From Streptomyces sp. CG4 (lineage in GTDB: Bacteria; Actinomycetota; Actinomycetes; Streptomycetales; Streptomycetaceae): a DNA stretch of 64,000 nt. This document shows, one piece after another, positions 30,903 to 41,305 of this stretch. The position numbers and the translations under genes were made by a program. Within the stretch, counting starts at the first letter, position 1. Each line of letters opens with the position of its first letter. The DNA is taken from the NCBI RefSeq assembly GCF_041080655.1, contig NZ_CP163525.1, positions 2,790,001-2,854,000 of the forward strand, given 5' to 3'. The notes beneath the pieces were generated by a model. It searched no databases, was not told the origin of the DNA, and worked only from the letters and a program-made list of their open reading frames with translations.

Positions 30903-32014
30903 TTCTCCATCTGCTCGGCCAGCTTCATGGCCTCCTCGATGAGGGTCTCCACGATCTTGGACTCGGGGACGGTCTTGATGACCTCGCCCTTGACGAAGAT
31001 CTGGCCCTTGCCGTTGCCGGAGGCGACACCGAGGTCGGCCTCGCGGGCCTCGCCCGGACCGTTCACCACGCAGCCCATGACGGCGACGCGCAGCGGGACC
31101 TCCATGCCAGTGAGGCCGGCGGTGACCTCTTCGGCGAGCTTGTAGACGTCGACCTGGGCGCGGCCGCAGGACGGGCAGGAGACGATCTCCAGGCCGCGCT
31201 GCTTCAGGTTCAGCGACTCCAGGATCTGGATGCCGACCTTGACCTCCTCGGCAGGCGGGGCCGACAAGGAGACGCGGATGGTGTCGCCGATGCCCTGGGA
31301 GAGCAGGGCGCCGAAGGCCACGGCCGACTTGATCGTGCCCTGGAACGCCGGGCCGGCCTCCGTCACGCCGAGGTGGAGCGGGTAGTCGCACTGCGCCGCA
31401 AGCTGCTTGTACGCCTCGATCATGATCACCGGGTCGTTGTGCTTGACCGAGATCTTGATGTCCCGGAAGCCGTGCTCCTCGAAGAGGGACGCCTCCCACA
31501 GGGCCGACTCGACCAGTGCCTCCGGCGTCGCCTTGCCGTACTTCTGGAGCAGCCTCTTGTCGAGGGAGCCCGCGTTGACACCGATGCGGATCGGGGTGCC
31601 GTGGTCCTGGGCCGCCTGGGCGATCTCCTTGACCTTGTCGTCGAACTGCTTGATGTTGCCGGGGTTGACGCGGACGGCGGCGCAGCCGGCCTCGATGGCG
31701 GCGAAGACGTACTTGGGCTGGAAGTGGATGTCGGCGATGACCGGGATCTGGGACTTGCGGGCGATGGTCGCGAGGGCGTCGGCGTCGTCCTGGGTGGGGC
31801 AGGCCACGCGGACGATCTGGCAGCCGGACGCGGTGAGCTCGGCGATCTGCTGCAGGGTGGCGCCGATGTCCGACGTACGGGTCGTCGTCATCGACTGGAC
31901 CGAGACCGGCGCGTCTCCGCCGACCGCCACGCTTCCGACCTGGATCTGCCGGCTCTTCCGGCGCTCGGCGAGCTTGGTCGGAACGGACGGCATGCCGAGA
32001 GAAATCGCAGTCAT
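30857..32014 (-). CDS. ispG: (E)-4-hydroxy-3-methylbut-2-enyl-diphosphate synthase
   Basis: This 385-residue [4Fe-4S] enzyme of the MEP isoprenoid pathway converts MEcPP to HMBPP. The N-terminal TIM barrel begins [20 protein letters not shown]. The cluster ligands are visible as [11 protein letters not shown] and [16 protein letters not shown] near the C-terminus. ATG 32014 ([20 protein letters not shown]) fits the family; an open extension of 38 codons upstream is not conserved-looking. The last 14 codons are reiterated in the downstream tandem array. A terminator isolates it from rseP-like and dxr. Confidence 0.95.
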   Translation of the reverse strand: MTAISLGMPSVPTKLAERRKSRQIQVGSVAVGGDAPVSVQSMTTTRTSDIGATLQQIAELTASGCQIVRVACPTQDDADALATIARKSQIPVIADIHFQPKYVFAAIEAGCAAVRVNPGNIKQFDDKVKEIAQAAQDHGTPIRIGVNAGSLDKRLLQKYGKATPEALVESALWEASLFEEHGFRDIKISVKHNDPVIMIEAYKQLAAQCDYPLHLGVTEAGPAFQGTIKSAVAFGALLSQGIGDTIRVSLSAPPAEEVKVGIQILESLNLKQRGLEIVSCPSCGRAQVDVYKLAEEVTAGLTGMEVPLRVAVMGCVVNGPGEAREADLGVASGNGKGQIFVKGEVIKTVPESKIVETLIEEAMKLAEQMEKDGVTSGEPSVSVAG

Positions 32015-32136
32015 CTGCTGTGCAACCCCAAGTCGTGGATCTAGGTCCGGTCCCGTCGTCGGGCGGGCTCCAGGCTTCGAGATTACGGCACAGGCCTTGG
32101 CCCGAGCACATCCCACCCGTAAACCCACCCATTAGA

Positions 32137-32169
32137 AGGCGGCCCGGAACACAGCATTCCGGGCCGCCT
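32137..32169. terminator. Terminator after the site-2 protease gene
   Basis: A perfect 13-bp stem (AGGCGGCCCGGAA with its complement) and 7-nt loop begins 15 nt past the protease stop on the reverse strand. It separates the dxr-protease operon from ispG. Confidence 0.8.
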
Positions 32170-32183
32170 CGAACGTCACATGG

Positions 32184-33488
32184 CTACGAGATTTTCACCG
32201 GGTTAACCACGTCCGCGATCAGCACCAGGATGGTGAAGCAGACGAAGATCCCGGCCACCACGTACGCCACCGGCATCAGCTTCGCCACGTCGAACGGACC
32301 CGGGTCGGGGCGCCGGAGCACCCGGGCCACGTTCCGCCGCAGCGCCTCCCACAGGGCGCCCGCGATGTGCCCGCCGTCCAGCGGGAGCAGCGGGAGCATG
32401 TTGAACAGGAACAGCGAGAGGTTGAAGCCGGCGAGCAGCATCACGAACATCGCCACCTGCTGGGAGGCGGGGATGTCCAGGGTGGCGATCTCGCCGGTGA
32501 CCCGGGCGGCGCCGACGATGCCCATCGGGGAGTCGGGTTCGCGCGGGCCGTCGCCGAAGGCCGCGTTCCACAGCGCGGGGATCTTGCCGGGCAGGGCGGC
32601 GAGGGAGTCGACGGCGTCGCCGACCCGGTCGCTCATCCAGGTGACCGACTGGCCGAAGTCCTGGTGGACGACGCCGGTGGCGGAGCCGAAGCCGAGGAAG
32701 CCGGCCTTGACGTACTTGCCCTGGACGTACTGCCCGCTGGAGTCCTTCTTGGCGACCAGGTTGGTGGCGATCGTGGCGTGCAGGGTGAGCTGCCTGCCGT
32801 CGCGCTCGACGACGATCGGGACGGTTTTCCCGGCGCTGTCCCGGATCAGGTCCGACAGGGTGTTCCAGTCCTTGGTCGGCCTGCCGTCGAAGGAGACGAT
32901 CTTGTCGCGCTTCTGCATGCCGGCGGCCTGGGCCGGGGAGGGCGCGTCGGACTTCTTGCAGCTGTCGCGGTGCTCGCTCTGCGCGATGACGCAGGGCGAG
33001 ACGGAGGCGACGGTGGTGGTCTGCTGCTGGATGCCGAAGCCCATGAGCACGGTGAAGAACAGGCCGATCGCGAGGATCAGGTTCATGAACGGGCCCGCGA
33101 ACATCACGATGACGCGCTTCCACGGCTTGCGTGTGTAGAACATGCGCGTCTCGTCACCGGGCTGCAGTTCCTCGAAGGCCGCCGAGCGGGCGTCCTCGAT
33201 CATGCCCCGCCACGGGGAGGTCGAGCGGGCTGAGACCCGGCCCTGGTCGTCGGGCGGGAACATCCCGATCATGCGGATGTAGCCGCCGAGCGGGACCGCC
33301 TTGATGCCGTACTCGGTGTCCCCCTTCTTCCGCGACCAGATGGTCGGGCCGAAGCCGACCATGTACTGCGGGACGCGGATGCCGAAGAGCTTGGCCGTGG
33401 ACAGGTGCCCCAGCTCGTGCCACGCGATCGAGACGAGCAGGCCGACCGCGAAGACCACTATGCCGAGGATGAACATCAAGGTCGTCAT
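32184..33488 (-). CDS. RseP/RIP-type site-2 membrane metalloprotease
   Basis: The 434-residue intramembrane protease has the zinc motif HELGH ([11 protein letters not shown], ~24-28) in the first membrane helix, a PDZ domain in the middle (~130-290, with [18 protein letters not shown]), and the second active-site motif [13 protein letters not shown] near residue 375. Such enzymes cut membrane-bound anti-sigma factors or signal peptides. The ATG overlaps the dxr stop (ATGA), so expression is coupled to dxr, the usual actinobacterial order dxr-RIP-ispG. Confidence 0.93.
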   Translation of the reverse strand: MTTLMFILGIVVFAVGLLVSIAWHELGHLSTAKLFGIRVPQYMVGFGPTIWSRKKGDTEYGIKAVPLGGYIRMIGMFPPDDQGRVSARSTSPWRGMIEDARSAAFEELQPGDETRMFYTRKPWKRVIVMFAGPFMNLILAIGLFFTVLMGFGIQQQTTTVASVSPCVIAQSEHRDSCKKSDAPSPAQAAGMQKRDKIVSFDGRPTKDWNTLSDLIRDSAGKTVPIVVERDGRQLTLHATIATNLVAKKDSSGQYVQGKYVKAGFLGFGSATGVVHQDFGQSVTWMSDRVGDAVDSLAALPGKIPALWNAAFGDGPREPDSPMGIVGAARVTGEIATLDIPASQQVAMFVMLLAGFNLSLFLFNMLPLLPLDGGHIAGALWEALRRNVARVLRRPDPGPFDVAKLMPVAYVVAGIFVCFTILVLIADVVNPVKIS

Positions 33489-34756
33489 GCACGCGCCTCC
33501 GCGGTCGCCGTCGTGGCAGTCAGTTCACGAGCCCGGGCGCGGGCCCAGGTCTCCGCTTCGAGGACGTCCGACACCGTGAGTGAAGTTCCCGAGTCCGGGG
33601 TGCCGTGTTCCTCGACGACCCGGGTGACGGTCTCCATGATCCCGTTGAAGGGCAGCGCGCCGCCCAGGAAGGCCTCGACGCACTCCTCGTTGGCCGCATT
33701 GAACACCGCCGGGGCGGTCCCCGCGAGCTGCCCCACGTGCCGGGCGAGGTTCACCGAGGGGAAGGCCTCATTGTCCAGGGGGAAGAACTCCCAGGTGGAG
33801 GCCTTGCTCCAGTCGAAAGCGGGCGCGGCGTCGGAAACGCGTTCGGGCCAGCCCAGACCGATGGCGATGGGCCCGCGCATGTCGGGGGGCGTCGCCTGGG
33901 CGATCGTGGATCCGTCGGTGAACTCGACCATCGAGTGGACATACGACTGGGGATGCACGACCACCTCAATGCGGTCGAAGGGAATGTCGTAGAGGAGGTG
34001 TGCCTCGATGACCTCCAGGCCCTTGTTGACGAGGGTCGCGGAGTTGATCGTGATCACCGGGCCCATCGCCCAGGTGGGGTGGGCGAGGGCGTCCTCGACG
34101 GTGACGTTCGCCAGCTCGGCCTCGGTGCGGCCGCGGAAGGGGCCACCGGAGGCGGTGACGACGAGTTTGCGCACGTCGGCGCGGGTACCGGCGGCGAGGG
34201 CCTGGAAGAGGGCGGCGTGCTCGGAGTCGACCGGGATGATCTGGCCGGGCTTGGCCAGCCCCTTGACCAGCGGCCCGCCGACGATCAGGGACTCCTTGTT
34301 GGCGAGCGCGAGGGTGCGGCCCGCCTGCAGTGCGGCGAGGGTGGGCGCGAGGCCGATGGAGCCGGTGATGCCGTTCAGCACCGTGTGGCAGTCGGAGGCG
34401 GCGAGCTGGGTGGCCGCGTCCGGGCCGGCGAGGATCTCGGGGAGCGGCTCCCCGGGGCCGTACTCGGCGGCGAGTGCCTCGCGCAGGGCGGGTACGGCGT
34501 CCTCGCGGGCGACCGCCACGGTCCGCACCCGCAGCCGGTGCGCCTGCTCGGCCAGGAGGGCGACCCGGCCGCCGTTCGCGGACAGGGCGGTGACCCGGAA
34601 GCGGTCGGGGTGGCGCAGCACGAGGTCGATGGCCTGGGTGCCGATGGATCCGGTGGAGCCGAGGATCACCACGTCCTTGGGGCCGTCACCCGCGACCGGG
34701 TCGTAGACGAGGTGCGGGTCGGCGAGGGGTGCCGGATGGGCGAGGCTGTCGGTCAT
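33485..34756 (-). CDS. dxr: 1-deoxy-D-xylulose 5-phosphate reductoisomerase
   Basis: This 423-residue NADPH enzyme catalyses the second MEP-pathway step. It shows the Rossmann motif [17 protein letters not shown], the [14 protein letters not shown] and [11 protein letters not shown] segments, and the catalytic loop [12 protein letters not shown], with metal ligands in the [17 protein letters not shown] region. ATG 34756 is the best start, but the ribosome-site-like GGAGGG directly abuts it, with no spacer. A mini reading frame ATG-GAG-GGA-TGA (34764-34753) ends overlapping this ATG. The N-terminus is ~25 residues longer than the minimal family start. Confidence 0.94.
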   Translation of the reverse strand: MTDSLAHPAPLADPHLVYDPVAGDGPKDVVILGSTGSIGTQAIDLVLRHPDRFRVTALSANGGRVALLAEQAHRLRVRTVAVAREDAVPALREALAAEYGPGEPLPEILAGPDAATQLAASDCHTVLNGITGSIGLAPTLAALQAGRTLALANKESLIVGGPLVKGLAKPGQIIPVDSEHAALFQALAAGTRADVRKLVVTASGGPFRGRTEAELANVTVEDALAHPTWAMGPVITINSATLVNKGLEVIEAHLLYDIPFDRIEVVVHPQSYVHSMVEFTDGSTIAQATPPDMRGPIAIGLGWPERVSDAAPAFDWSKASTWEFFPLDNEAFPSVNLARHVGQLAGTAPAVFNAANEECVEAFLGGALPFNGIMETVTRVVEEHGTPDSGTSLTVSDVLEAETWARARARELTATTATAEARA

Positions 34757-35013
34757 CCCTCCATTGTTGCCGCAAGCGGTGACGGTCCGGACAGGGCATC
34801 CCCCGGGCGGGTGCGTTAACAGGTTTCGTCGGCGGATGAAGCAATTTTCTCGCCGTGAAGTACCTGTGAAGATCATGTGAGCGATACTCTGCTCGGCACC
34901 CGGCCCGGACGGCGGGGAGCATCCACAGAAAACGTGCACCTTCGGGCGCCGATCATGGCATCCTTTCGTCGGCGCCCGCCAAGAAGGGCCACATAGGGGG
35001 AGGAATCACCATC

Positions 35014-35490
35014 ATGAACCGCATGCGTGCGACCGCGACCGTCCTGGCGACGGCCGGTCTGCTCACCGCCGCTCAGCTCGGTCTCGCCGGGGGCGCGTTC
35101 GCCGCCGCCAAGGCGCCGCAGAGCGCCGGCTGTCCGGTCGACCTGTTCTACCCGAGCCGCTTCTACATCGACTCGCACGGCTGGGTGACCAACGGGGGGC
35201 TGTACTTCGGCATCAAGAACCTGAGCACGACGAAGGCCTTCAGGAACGTCTCGCTCACCATCACGGACATGAAGAACATCCGCTTCGGCTCGGCCAGGGC
35301 CACGGGCGGCAAGGTCACCCACAAGACGTCGACGACGGTGACCGTGGGCACGGGGACGCTGAACAAGAAGGCGAGCCTCGGCGTGAGGGTGCAGACGCAT
35401 CTGCTCAACACCCGCGCCTACCAGGTGAAGTTCACCCTGCGCGGCTCGGGCTGGACCTGCGCCGTGAACCAGGGCACCTGGGGCAACTGA
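35014..35490 (+). CDS. Small secreted protein of unknown function
   Basis: The 158-residue protein has a Sec signal peptide (hydrophobic core ATVLATAGLLTAAQLGLAGG, cleavage after AFA near residue 31). The ~125-residue mature domain is beta-rich, with alternating Thr/Val strands (KTSTTVTVGTGTLNKKASLGVRV) and two cysteines (SAGCPV and WTCAVN) that could form a disulfide. A GGGGAGGAATCACC leader precedes the ATG. I do not recognise the family. It is convergent with the acyl-CoA dehydrogenase gene 33 nt away. Confidence 0.75.
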   Translation: MNRMRATATVLATAGLLTAAQLGLAGGAFAAAKAPQSAGCPVDLFYPSRFYIDSHGWVTNGGLYFGIKNLSTTKAFRNVSLTITDMKNIRFGSARATGGKVTHKTSTTVTVGTGTLNKKASLGVRVQTHLLNTRAYQVKFTLRGSGWTCAVNQGTWGN

Positions 35491-35523
35491 CCCCAGGCAC
35501 CCGGTGGGCCGGACCAGGGGGAC

Positions 35524-37461
35524 TCAGGCGCCGTAAGGACGGCGTTCGTTCTCCCGGGCGGACGGTCCGGGGGTCGCGTCGGCGATCCACGGGCCGTCCC
35601 CGGAGGGATCGACGATGCCCTCCTCCAGCCAGGTGTAGGACCCGCCCAGCACGCCCTTGACCACCTTGCGGTCGAGGTCGTCGGTGTTGGTCCACAGCCG
35701 GTCGAAGAGTTCCTCGACGCGGATACGGGCCTGCCGGCAGAAGGCGTCGGCCAGCTGGTAGGCCTCGCGGCCGTGTTCGCCCCGGCTGCGCAGCAGTTCG
35801 GCGCGGACACAGGCCGCGCTCATCGCGAACAGCTCGGCACCGATGTCCACGATCCGCCCGAGGAAGCCCTGCTTGGTCTCCATCCGGCCCTGCCAGCGGG
35901 ACATGGCGTAGAAGGTGGAGCGGGCCAGCTTGCGGGCGGTGCGCTCGACATGGCGCAGATGTCCGGACAGATCGACGTCCTGCCTGAACTCGCCGTACGA
36001 CAGGGGGAGTTGGCCCGGCCCGGCGACCAGCTTCGGCAGCCACTTGGCGTAGAAGACGCCCGCGTGCGCGCCCGCCCTCGCCTTGTCGGACAGGGACTTG
36101 TCGGGGTCGATGAGATCACCGGCGACGGAGAGGTGGGCGTCGACGGCCTCGCGGGCGATCAGCAGGTGCATGATCTCCGTGGAGCCCTCGAAGATGCGGT
36201 TGATGCGCAGATCGCGCAGCATCTGCTCGGCCGGGACCGCCCGCTCGCCGCGCGCCTTCAGGGACTCGGCCGTCTCGTAGCCGCGGCCGCCGCGGATCTG
36301 GACCAGTTCGTCGGCCATCTTCCAGGCCATCTCGGAACCGTAGAGCTTGGCGAGGGCGGCCTCGATGCGGATGTCGTTGCGGTCCTCGTCGGCCATCTGC
36401 GAGGAGAGGTCGAGGACGGCCTCCAGGGCGAAGGTGGTGGCCGCGATGAAGCTGATCTTGGAGCCGACGGCCTCGTGCAGCGCCACCGGCTTGCCCCACT
36501 GCTCGCGCTCCGCCGACCACTCGCGGGCGATCTTCAGGCACCACTTGCCGGAGCCCGCGCACATCGCGGGCAGCGAGAGCCGGCCGGTGTTGAGGGTGGT
36601 CAGCGCGATCTTCAGGCCCGCGCCCTCGGGCCCGATGCGGTTCGCGGCGGGCACCCGGACCTGATGGAAGCGGGTGACGCCGTTCTCGATGCCGCGCAGG
36701 CCCATGAAGGCGTTGCGGTTCTCGACGGTGATGCCCGGCGCCGTCGCCTCCACCACGAACGCGGTGATGCCGCCCTTGTGCCCCTCGGACTTCGGCACCC
36801 GGGCCATGACGACGAGCAGATCGGCGACCACGCCGTTGGTGGTCCACAGCTTCACCCCGTCGAGGACGTAGTCCTCCCCGTCGGGTACGGCGGTGGTCGC
36901 GAGCCGTGCCGGGTCGGAGCCGACGTCCGGCTCGGTGAGCAGGAAGGCGGAGATGTCGGTGCGGGCGCAGCGCGGCAGGAACGCGTCCTTCTGCTCCTGG
37001 GTGCCGAACATCTTCAGCGGCTGCGGCACGCCGATCGACTGGTGGGCGGAGAGGAGGGCGCCGACGGCGGGGCTCACGGAGCCGACCAGGGCGAGGGCCT
37101 TGTTGTAGTAGAGCTGGGTGAGGCCGAGACCGCCGTACTTGGGGTCGATCTTCATGCCGAGGGCGCCGAGTTCCTTCAGGCCCGCCACGACCTCGTCGGG
37201 GATCCGGGCCTCGCGCTCGATGCGGGCCCCGTCGACGGTGCTCTCGCAGAACGCGCGCAGTGCGGCGAGGAACTCCTCGCCGCGCCGCACGGACTCGTCG
37301 TCCGGGAGCGGGTGGGGGTGGATGAGGTCGAGCCGGAAGCGCCCGAGGAACAGTTCCTTGGCGAAGCTGGGCTTGCGCCAGTCCTGTTCCCGGGCGGCCT
37401 CCGCCACCTGGCGCGCCTCGCGCTCGGTGACGGTGGTGCGTGAAGTGGTGGGGGCGGACAT
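35524..37461 (-). CDS. Acyl-CoA dehydrogenase, long (VLCAD/ACAD9-like) form
   Basis: This 645-residue FAD enzyme oxidises acyl-CoA to enoyl-CoA. It has the ACAD signature FLLTEPDVGSDPARLATTA, the LWTTNGVVADLLVVMAR flavin region, the RGGRGYETAESL motif and the catalytic Glu in RIFEGSTEIMHLL. An extra ~180-residue helical C-terminal domain resembles VLCAD/ACAD9, absent in the ~380-residue forms. AGGTGAG precedes ATG 37461. It is divergent from lacI, with the operator palindrome at 37672 about 210 nt upstream, so LacI control is possible but unproven. Confidence 0.92.
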   Translation of the reverse strand: MSAPTTSRTTVTEREARQVAEAAREQDWRKPSFAKELFLGRFRLDLIHPHPLPDDESVRRGEEFLAALRAFCESTVDGARIEREARIPDEVVAGLKELGALGMKIDPKYGGLGLTQLYYNKALALVGSVSPAVGALLSAHQSIGVPQPLKMFGTQEQKDAFLPRCARTDISAFLLTEPDVGSDPARLATTAVPDGEDYVLDGVKLWTTNGVVADLLVVMARVPKSEGHKGGITAFVVEATAPGITVENRNAFMGLRGIENGVTRFHQVRVPAANRIGPEGAGLKIALTTLNTGRLSLPAMCAGSGKWCLKIAREWSAEREQWGKPVALHEAVGSKISFIAATTFALEAVLDLSSQMADEDRNDIRIEAALAKLYGSEMAWKMADELVQIRGGRGYETAESLKARGERAVPAEQMLRDLRINRIFEGSTEIMHLLIAREAVDAHLSVAGDLIDPDKSLSDKARAGAHAGVFYAKWLPKLVAGPGQLPLSYGEFRQDVDLSGHLRHVERTARKLARSTFYAMSRWQGRMETKQGFLGRIVDIGAELFAMSAACVRAELLRSRGEHGREAYQLADAFCRQARIRVEELFDRLWTNTDDLDRKVVKGVLGGSYTWLEEGIVDPSGDGPWIADATPGPSARENERRPYGA

Positions 37462-37671
37462 TGAGGCTCACCTCGCCGCGAAAGAGGATGACTGGGACGT
37501 TCACTACCGACCAGTGCTACTGGATCGTTCGTACCCGAAACGGGCCCACCCCACCACCCCTCGCGCGGCCATCCGGCCGAAAGCCTGCCACAGCCCCGGC
37601 GCACGGGTGTGTACTGCTTCTCGACGGTTACGTCCGAGATATCGGTCAGCCCCCTTGAGGAGCGAAAAGGT

Positions 37672-37687
37672 GTCGAAGCGCTTCGAC
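37672..37687. promoter_or_regulatory. LacI-family operator O1
   Basis: A perfect 16-bp palindrome GTCGAAGCGCTTCGAC with a central CG step lies in the 332-nt divergent gap between the acyl-CoA dehydrogenase and lacI. The rest of that gap (37462-37793) holds no gene. The same core recurs three more times in this locus. Confidence 0.8.
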
Positions 37688-37765
37688 GGCCTCTGGACAC
37701 CCCGCCTCGGCTGAGGCTAGTGTCCCTCTCACCCTCACTCGTCCTTGTCAGCAGCGCGCGTTGTC

Positions 37766-37775
37766 GAAGCGCTTC
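37766..37775. promoter_or_regulatory. LacI-family operator O2 (autoregulatory position)
   Basis: The core GAAGCGCTTC, flanked GTC and AC, sits 18 nt before the lacI start and overlaps the expected leader. Repressor bound here would block its own gene. The centre-to-centre distance to O1 is 91 bp. Confidence 0.75.
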
Positions 37776-37793
37776 ACGAAGCTTGGAGCACGG

Positions 37794-38807
37794 ATGGTCA
37801 CCCTCGCCGAGGTCGCCCAGCACGCCGGAGTCTCGGCGAGCACGGTGAGCTATGTCCTCAGCGGCAAGCGGTCCATCTCCGCGACCACCCGGCACCGGGT
37901 CGAGCAAAGTATCCGGGAACTGGGCTACCACCCGAACGCCGGCGCCCGCGCCCTGGCCGGCAAACGGTCGAACATCATCGCGCTGATGGTCCCGCTGCGC
38001 ACCGACATGTACGTGCCGGTGATGATGGAGATCGCCATCGCGGTGGCCACCACGGCACGCTTCCACGGCTACGACGTCCTGCTGCTCACCGGAGAGGAAG
38101 GGCCCGACGCGGTGCGCCGGGTGACCGGCAGCGGCCTCGCCGACGCGATGATCCTGATGGACGTCGAGCTGCAGGACGAGCGGCTGCCGCTGCTGCGGGA
38201 GACCGACCAGCCCTCGGTACTGATCGGCCTGCCCGCCGACACAACGGGTCTGACCTGCGTGGACCTGGACTGGAGCGCGACGGGCGCGCTCTGCGTGGAG
38301 CAGCTGGCGGGGCTCGGTCACCGTGATGTCGCTGTCATCGGCGAGGCTCCGGCCGTCTATGAACGGCACACCGGTTTCGCCGAGCGCACCCTCGACGGAC
38401 TGCGTTCCCGGGCCCGCGCGGCGGGCGTCCGGGTGCTGCACCGCCCGTGCGAGGGCGGGTACGACGCGCTGGCCCTCACCCTGGCCCGGATCTTCGACGA
38501 GCGCCCGGCGACGACCGGGTTCGTGGTGCAGAACGAGTCGGCGGTGGAGCCGCTGCTCGCGCTGCTGCGCCAGCAGGGCCGGGCCGTGCCGGAGGACGTG
38601 TCCGTGGTCGCGATCTGCCCGGACCAGGTCGCCGTCCAGGCCTCGGTGCGGCTGACCTCGGTCGCGATCCCGGCACAGGAGATGGGCCGGTACGCGGTCG
38701 AGCACCTGGTGGCCAAGCTGGACGGGCGGGGCAGCGACGAGGTCGTGCTGCTCGCGCCCGAGCTGACGGTCCGGGCGAGTACGGGACCGGCCCCGGCCGC
38801 CTCCTGA
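37794..38807 (+). CDS. LacI family transcriptional repressor
   Basis: The 337-residue protein has an N-terminal helix-turn-helix and hinge (VTLAEVAQHAGVSASTVSYVLSG, then the LGYHPNAGARALAG hinge), followed by a periplasmic-binding-protein-like sensor domain. The start ATG 37794 has GGAG 5 nt upstream; an in-frame upstream start would run through operator O2 and is unlikely. It probably binds the four GAAGCGCTTC sites here, repressing itself and the following glycoside hydrolases, with a sugar from alpha- or beta-glycoside breakdown as inducer (inferred). Confidence 0.9.
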   Translation: MVTLAEVAQHAGVSASTVSYVLSGKRSISATTRHRVEQSIRELGYHPNAGARALAGKRSNIIALMVPLRTDMYVPVMMEIAIAVATTARFHGYDVLLLTGEEGPDAVRRVTGSGLADAMILMDVELQDERLPLLRETDQPSVLIGLPADTTGLTCVDLDWSATGALCVEQLAGLGHRDVAVIGEAPAVYERHTGFAERTLDGLRSRARAAGVRVLHRPCEGGYDALALTLARIFDERPATTGFVVQNESAVEPLLALLRQQGRAVPEDVSVVAICPDQVAVQASVRLTSVAIPAQEMGRYAVEHLVAKLDGRGSDEVVLLAPELTVRASTGPAPAAS

Positions 38808-38892
38808 CACCACCACTTCTCATCTGCCTCGTCCATGCGGGGCACCCCTCTGCCTGCGTCCCTGTCTGCACTCCTCACTCCAGGAGCACGCC

Positions 38893-40942
38893 GTGAATCA
38901 GCATGCCGTCGCGCAGCCCAAGGTCGGTCTCGCCCAGTCCTCCCCCACCGTCGGCAGCTTCCGTGAGCGGGACGGGGCGCTGGAGTGGAGCGGCCGGCAG
39001 GAGACGGTGCGGTTCGAGCCCTGGGGTCCGGACGCGGTCCGGGTGCGCGCCCGGCTCGGCGGCCCGGTGCTGGAGGGGCTGCCGGGGGCGCTCCTCGACG
39101 CCCCGCCCGCCCGGGACGGCACGGTCGAGATCGGTGCCGGGGCAGGGCGGTTGACGGTCGGCGCGCTGACCGTCGAGGTGAGCGCCGAGGGCCTGGTCCG
39201 CTTTTTGCGCACCGAGGACCGCAGCGAGCTGCTCGCCGAGGAGCGGGCCCACTTCTGGTGGCCGGGTCCGCGCCTGTACACGGCGGTCGGGGGCGGCCGG
39301 CACCGCCTGGAGCAGCGCTTCGCCGCCTACGAAGGCGAGAAGCTGTACGGCCTCGGGCAGCATCAGCACGGGCGTCTGGACCAGAAGGGCCTGGTGCTGG
39401 ACCTGGTGCAGCGCAACGCCGAGGTGAGCGTCCCGGTGCTGGTGTCCAGCCGGGGCTACACCCTGCTGTGGAACAACCCGGCGATCGGCCGGGTGGAGCT
39501 GGCGGGCAACGGCACCCGCTGGGTCGCGGACTCGGCACGGCAGATCGACTACTGGATCACGGCCGGGACTCCGGCCGAGGGCCAGCGCAACTACAGTGCG
39601 GCGACGGGCCGTTCACCGATGCTCCCGGACTGGGCGGCCGGCTTCTGGCAGTGCAAGCTGCGCTACCGCACCCAGGACGAACTCCTCGCCGTGGTCCGGG
39701 AGTACAAGCGCCGGGGACTGCCCCTGTCGGCGATCGTGTGCGACTTCTTCCACTGGACCCACCTCGGCGACTGGCGCTTCGACCCCAAGGAGTGGCCCGA
39801 CCCCGCGGCGATGGTCCGCGAGCTGGACGAGCTGGGCGTCAAGCTGGTCGTGTCCGTGTGGCCGTCGGTGTCCCCCCTCTCGGAGAACCACCGGCTCATG
39901 GAGCAGCGCGGCCACTTCATCGGCACCCAGTACGGCCCGCTGGCGCACGCCGACTGGCCGGACAAGGAGGTCGCCACCCCGGTCCAGGTGGCCTTCTACG
40001 ACGCCACGAACCCCGGTGCGCGGGAGTTCGTGTGGTCCCGTGTCCGGGACAACTACCTCGCCCCGTACGGCATCTCGGCCTTCTGGCTGGACGCCTGCGA
40101 GCCGGAGCTGAAGCCGGGCTTCCCGGAGAACCTGCGCTACTGGGCGGGCCCGGGTCTGGAGGGTCGGCAATCTCTACCCGCGCGAGAACGCCCGTACCTT
40201 CCACGAGGGCCTGCGGGCGTCCGGTCTGGGCGACGACGAGGTGATCAGCCTCAACCGCTCCGCGTGGGCGGGCAGTCAGCGCTACGGCGCGGCCCTGTGG
40301 TCCGGTGACATCGGCACCGACTTCGCAACCCTGCGCCGCCAGATCGCGGCCGGCCTCAACACCGCGCTGTCCGGCATCCCCTGGTGGAACACCGACATCG
40401 GCGGGTTCCACGGCGGCGACCCGCAGGACCCGGCGTACCGCGAGGTGATGATCCGCTGGTTCCAGTTCGGCGCGCTGTCCCCGCTGATGCGGCTGCACGG
40501 CTTCCGCGACCCGGGCATGCCGCTGGGCCCGGAGATGACCGGCGGCCCGAACGAGGTGTGGTCCTACGGCACGGAGGCCGGCGCGATCCTGGAGAAGTAC
40601 CTGCACCTGCGCGAGCGCCTCAGGCCCTACATCCTGAACGTCATGCGCGAGGCCCACGAGGAAGGGCTGCCGGTGCTGCGCCCGCTGTTCCTGGAGTTCC
40701 CGGACGACGAGGCGGCGTGGTCGGTGGACGACGCGTACCTCTTCGGCCGGGACCTGCTGGCGGCCCCGGTGCTGACCGCGGGCGCGACGGCCCGGACGGC
40801 GTACCTCCCGGCGGGCGCGCGCTGGACGGACGCGTGGACGGGCGAGCCGTACGAGGGCGGTACGGCGGTGACGGTGGACGCGCCGCTGGACCACATCCCG
40901 CTGTTCCTGCGGGACGGCGCGGAGCTGCCGATCACCGGGTGA
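38893..40942 (+). pseudogene. GH31 alpha-glycosidase (alpha-xylosidase-like), frameshifted
   Basis: The first frame runs from GTG 38893 (AGGAG upstream) through the GH31 N-terminal beta-domain and barrel to the nucleophile Asp400 in FWLDACEPEL. One extra G in the GGAGGG run at about 40158-40163 then throws the frame into RQSLPARERPY. The +1 frame restores GNLYPRENARTFHEG, SLNRSAWAGSQRYG and the acid/base segment WSGDIGTDF, continuing to 40942. The lesion separates nucleophile from acid/base, so the product would be inactive unless this is a sequencing error or a programmed shift. Joined length is about 683 residues. The FWLDACEPE context resembles alpha-xylosidase-type members. Confidence 0.85.
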
Positions 40943-41069
40943 GCGAGCACGCGAAGGGGACCGGCCCCCTCGTTCCGCGTGGGGCGCAACTGCTGCTGAC
41001 CAGGTGGGGCCGCCGAGGGAGACGGTGCCCTGGGCGCTACCGAGCGGGCCGACGGCGCCGGTCTTGTTG

Positions 41070-41255
41070 ACCCAGAATGATCTCGTACTTGTGGTGCGCG
41101 TCCCAGGTGAGGTCCAGCTCCGCGCCGAACCGGGTCCGGATGCCCCGGAGTTCGCCGGACGGGCAGGCGTCCGGGACGGCGGGCAGCAGCACGAGGCGGT
41201 CCGGGGTGGACTGCACGAGCAGCTCCAGGGCGCGGTGGGCGGCGGCGGCCAGCAC
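41070..41255 (-). pseudogene. GH95 alpha-L-fucosidase C-terminal remnant
   Basis: In the 586-nt gap between GH31 and GH3, the reverse strand encodes about 62 residues: RALELLVQSTPDRLVLLPAV, then SGELRGIRTRFGAELDLTWD. This resembles the end of GH95 enzymes (EMLLQSHxGxIxLLPALPxAWxxGxVKGLRARGGFxVDLxW). No start, catalytic region or ribosome site remains, so it is read as a fossil of a fucosidase gene once oriented leftward. The remaining gap (40943-41069, 41256-41528) holds two LacI operators and no other gene. Confidence 0.6.
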
Positions 41256-41295
41256 GCTTCGGCGAACGGACACGGGACACGGCGCAACGGCTGTT

Positions 41296-41305
41296 GAAGC
41301 GCTTC
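41296..41305. promoter_or_regulatory. LacI-family operator O3
   Basis: The core GAAGCGCTTC, in context TTGAAGCGCTTCGAT, lies about 225 nt before the GH3 start and next to the GH95 remnant. It is 184 bp centre-to-centre from O4, about twice the 91-bp spacing of O1-O2. Confidence 0.7.

Noticed and set aside
30071..32044. Long rightward open frame of 657 codons across the array and ispG
   Set aside because: It stays open because the repeat period (216) is a multiple of three and ispG is GC-biased. It has no ribosome site, low-complexity repeats and lies antisense to a clear enzyme gene.
40241..40942. Independent small gene for the second half of GH31
   Set aside because: It lacks a ribosome site and an N-terminal domain of its own and joins perfectly to the upstream frame after removing one G, so it is part of a frameshifted gene.
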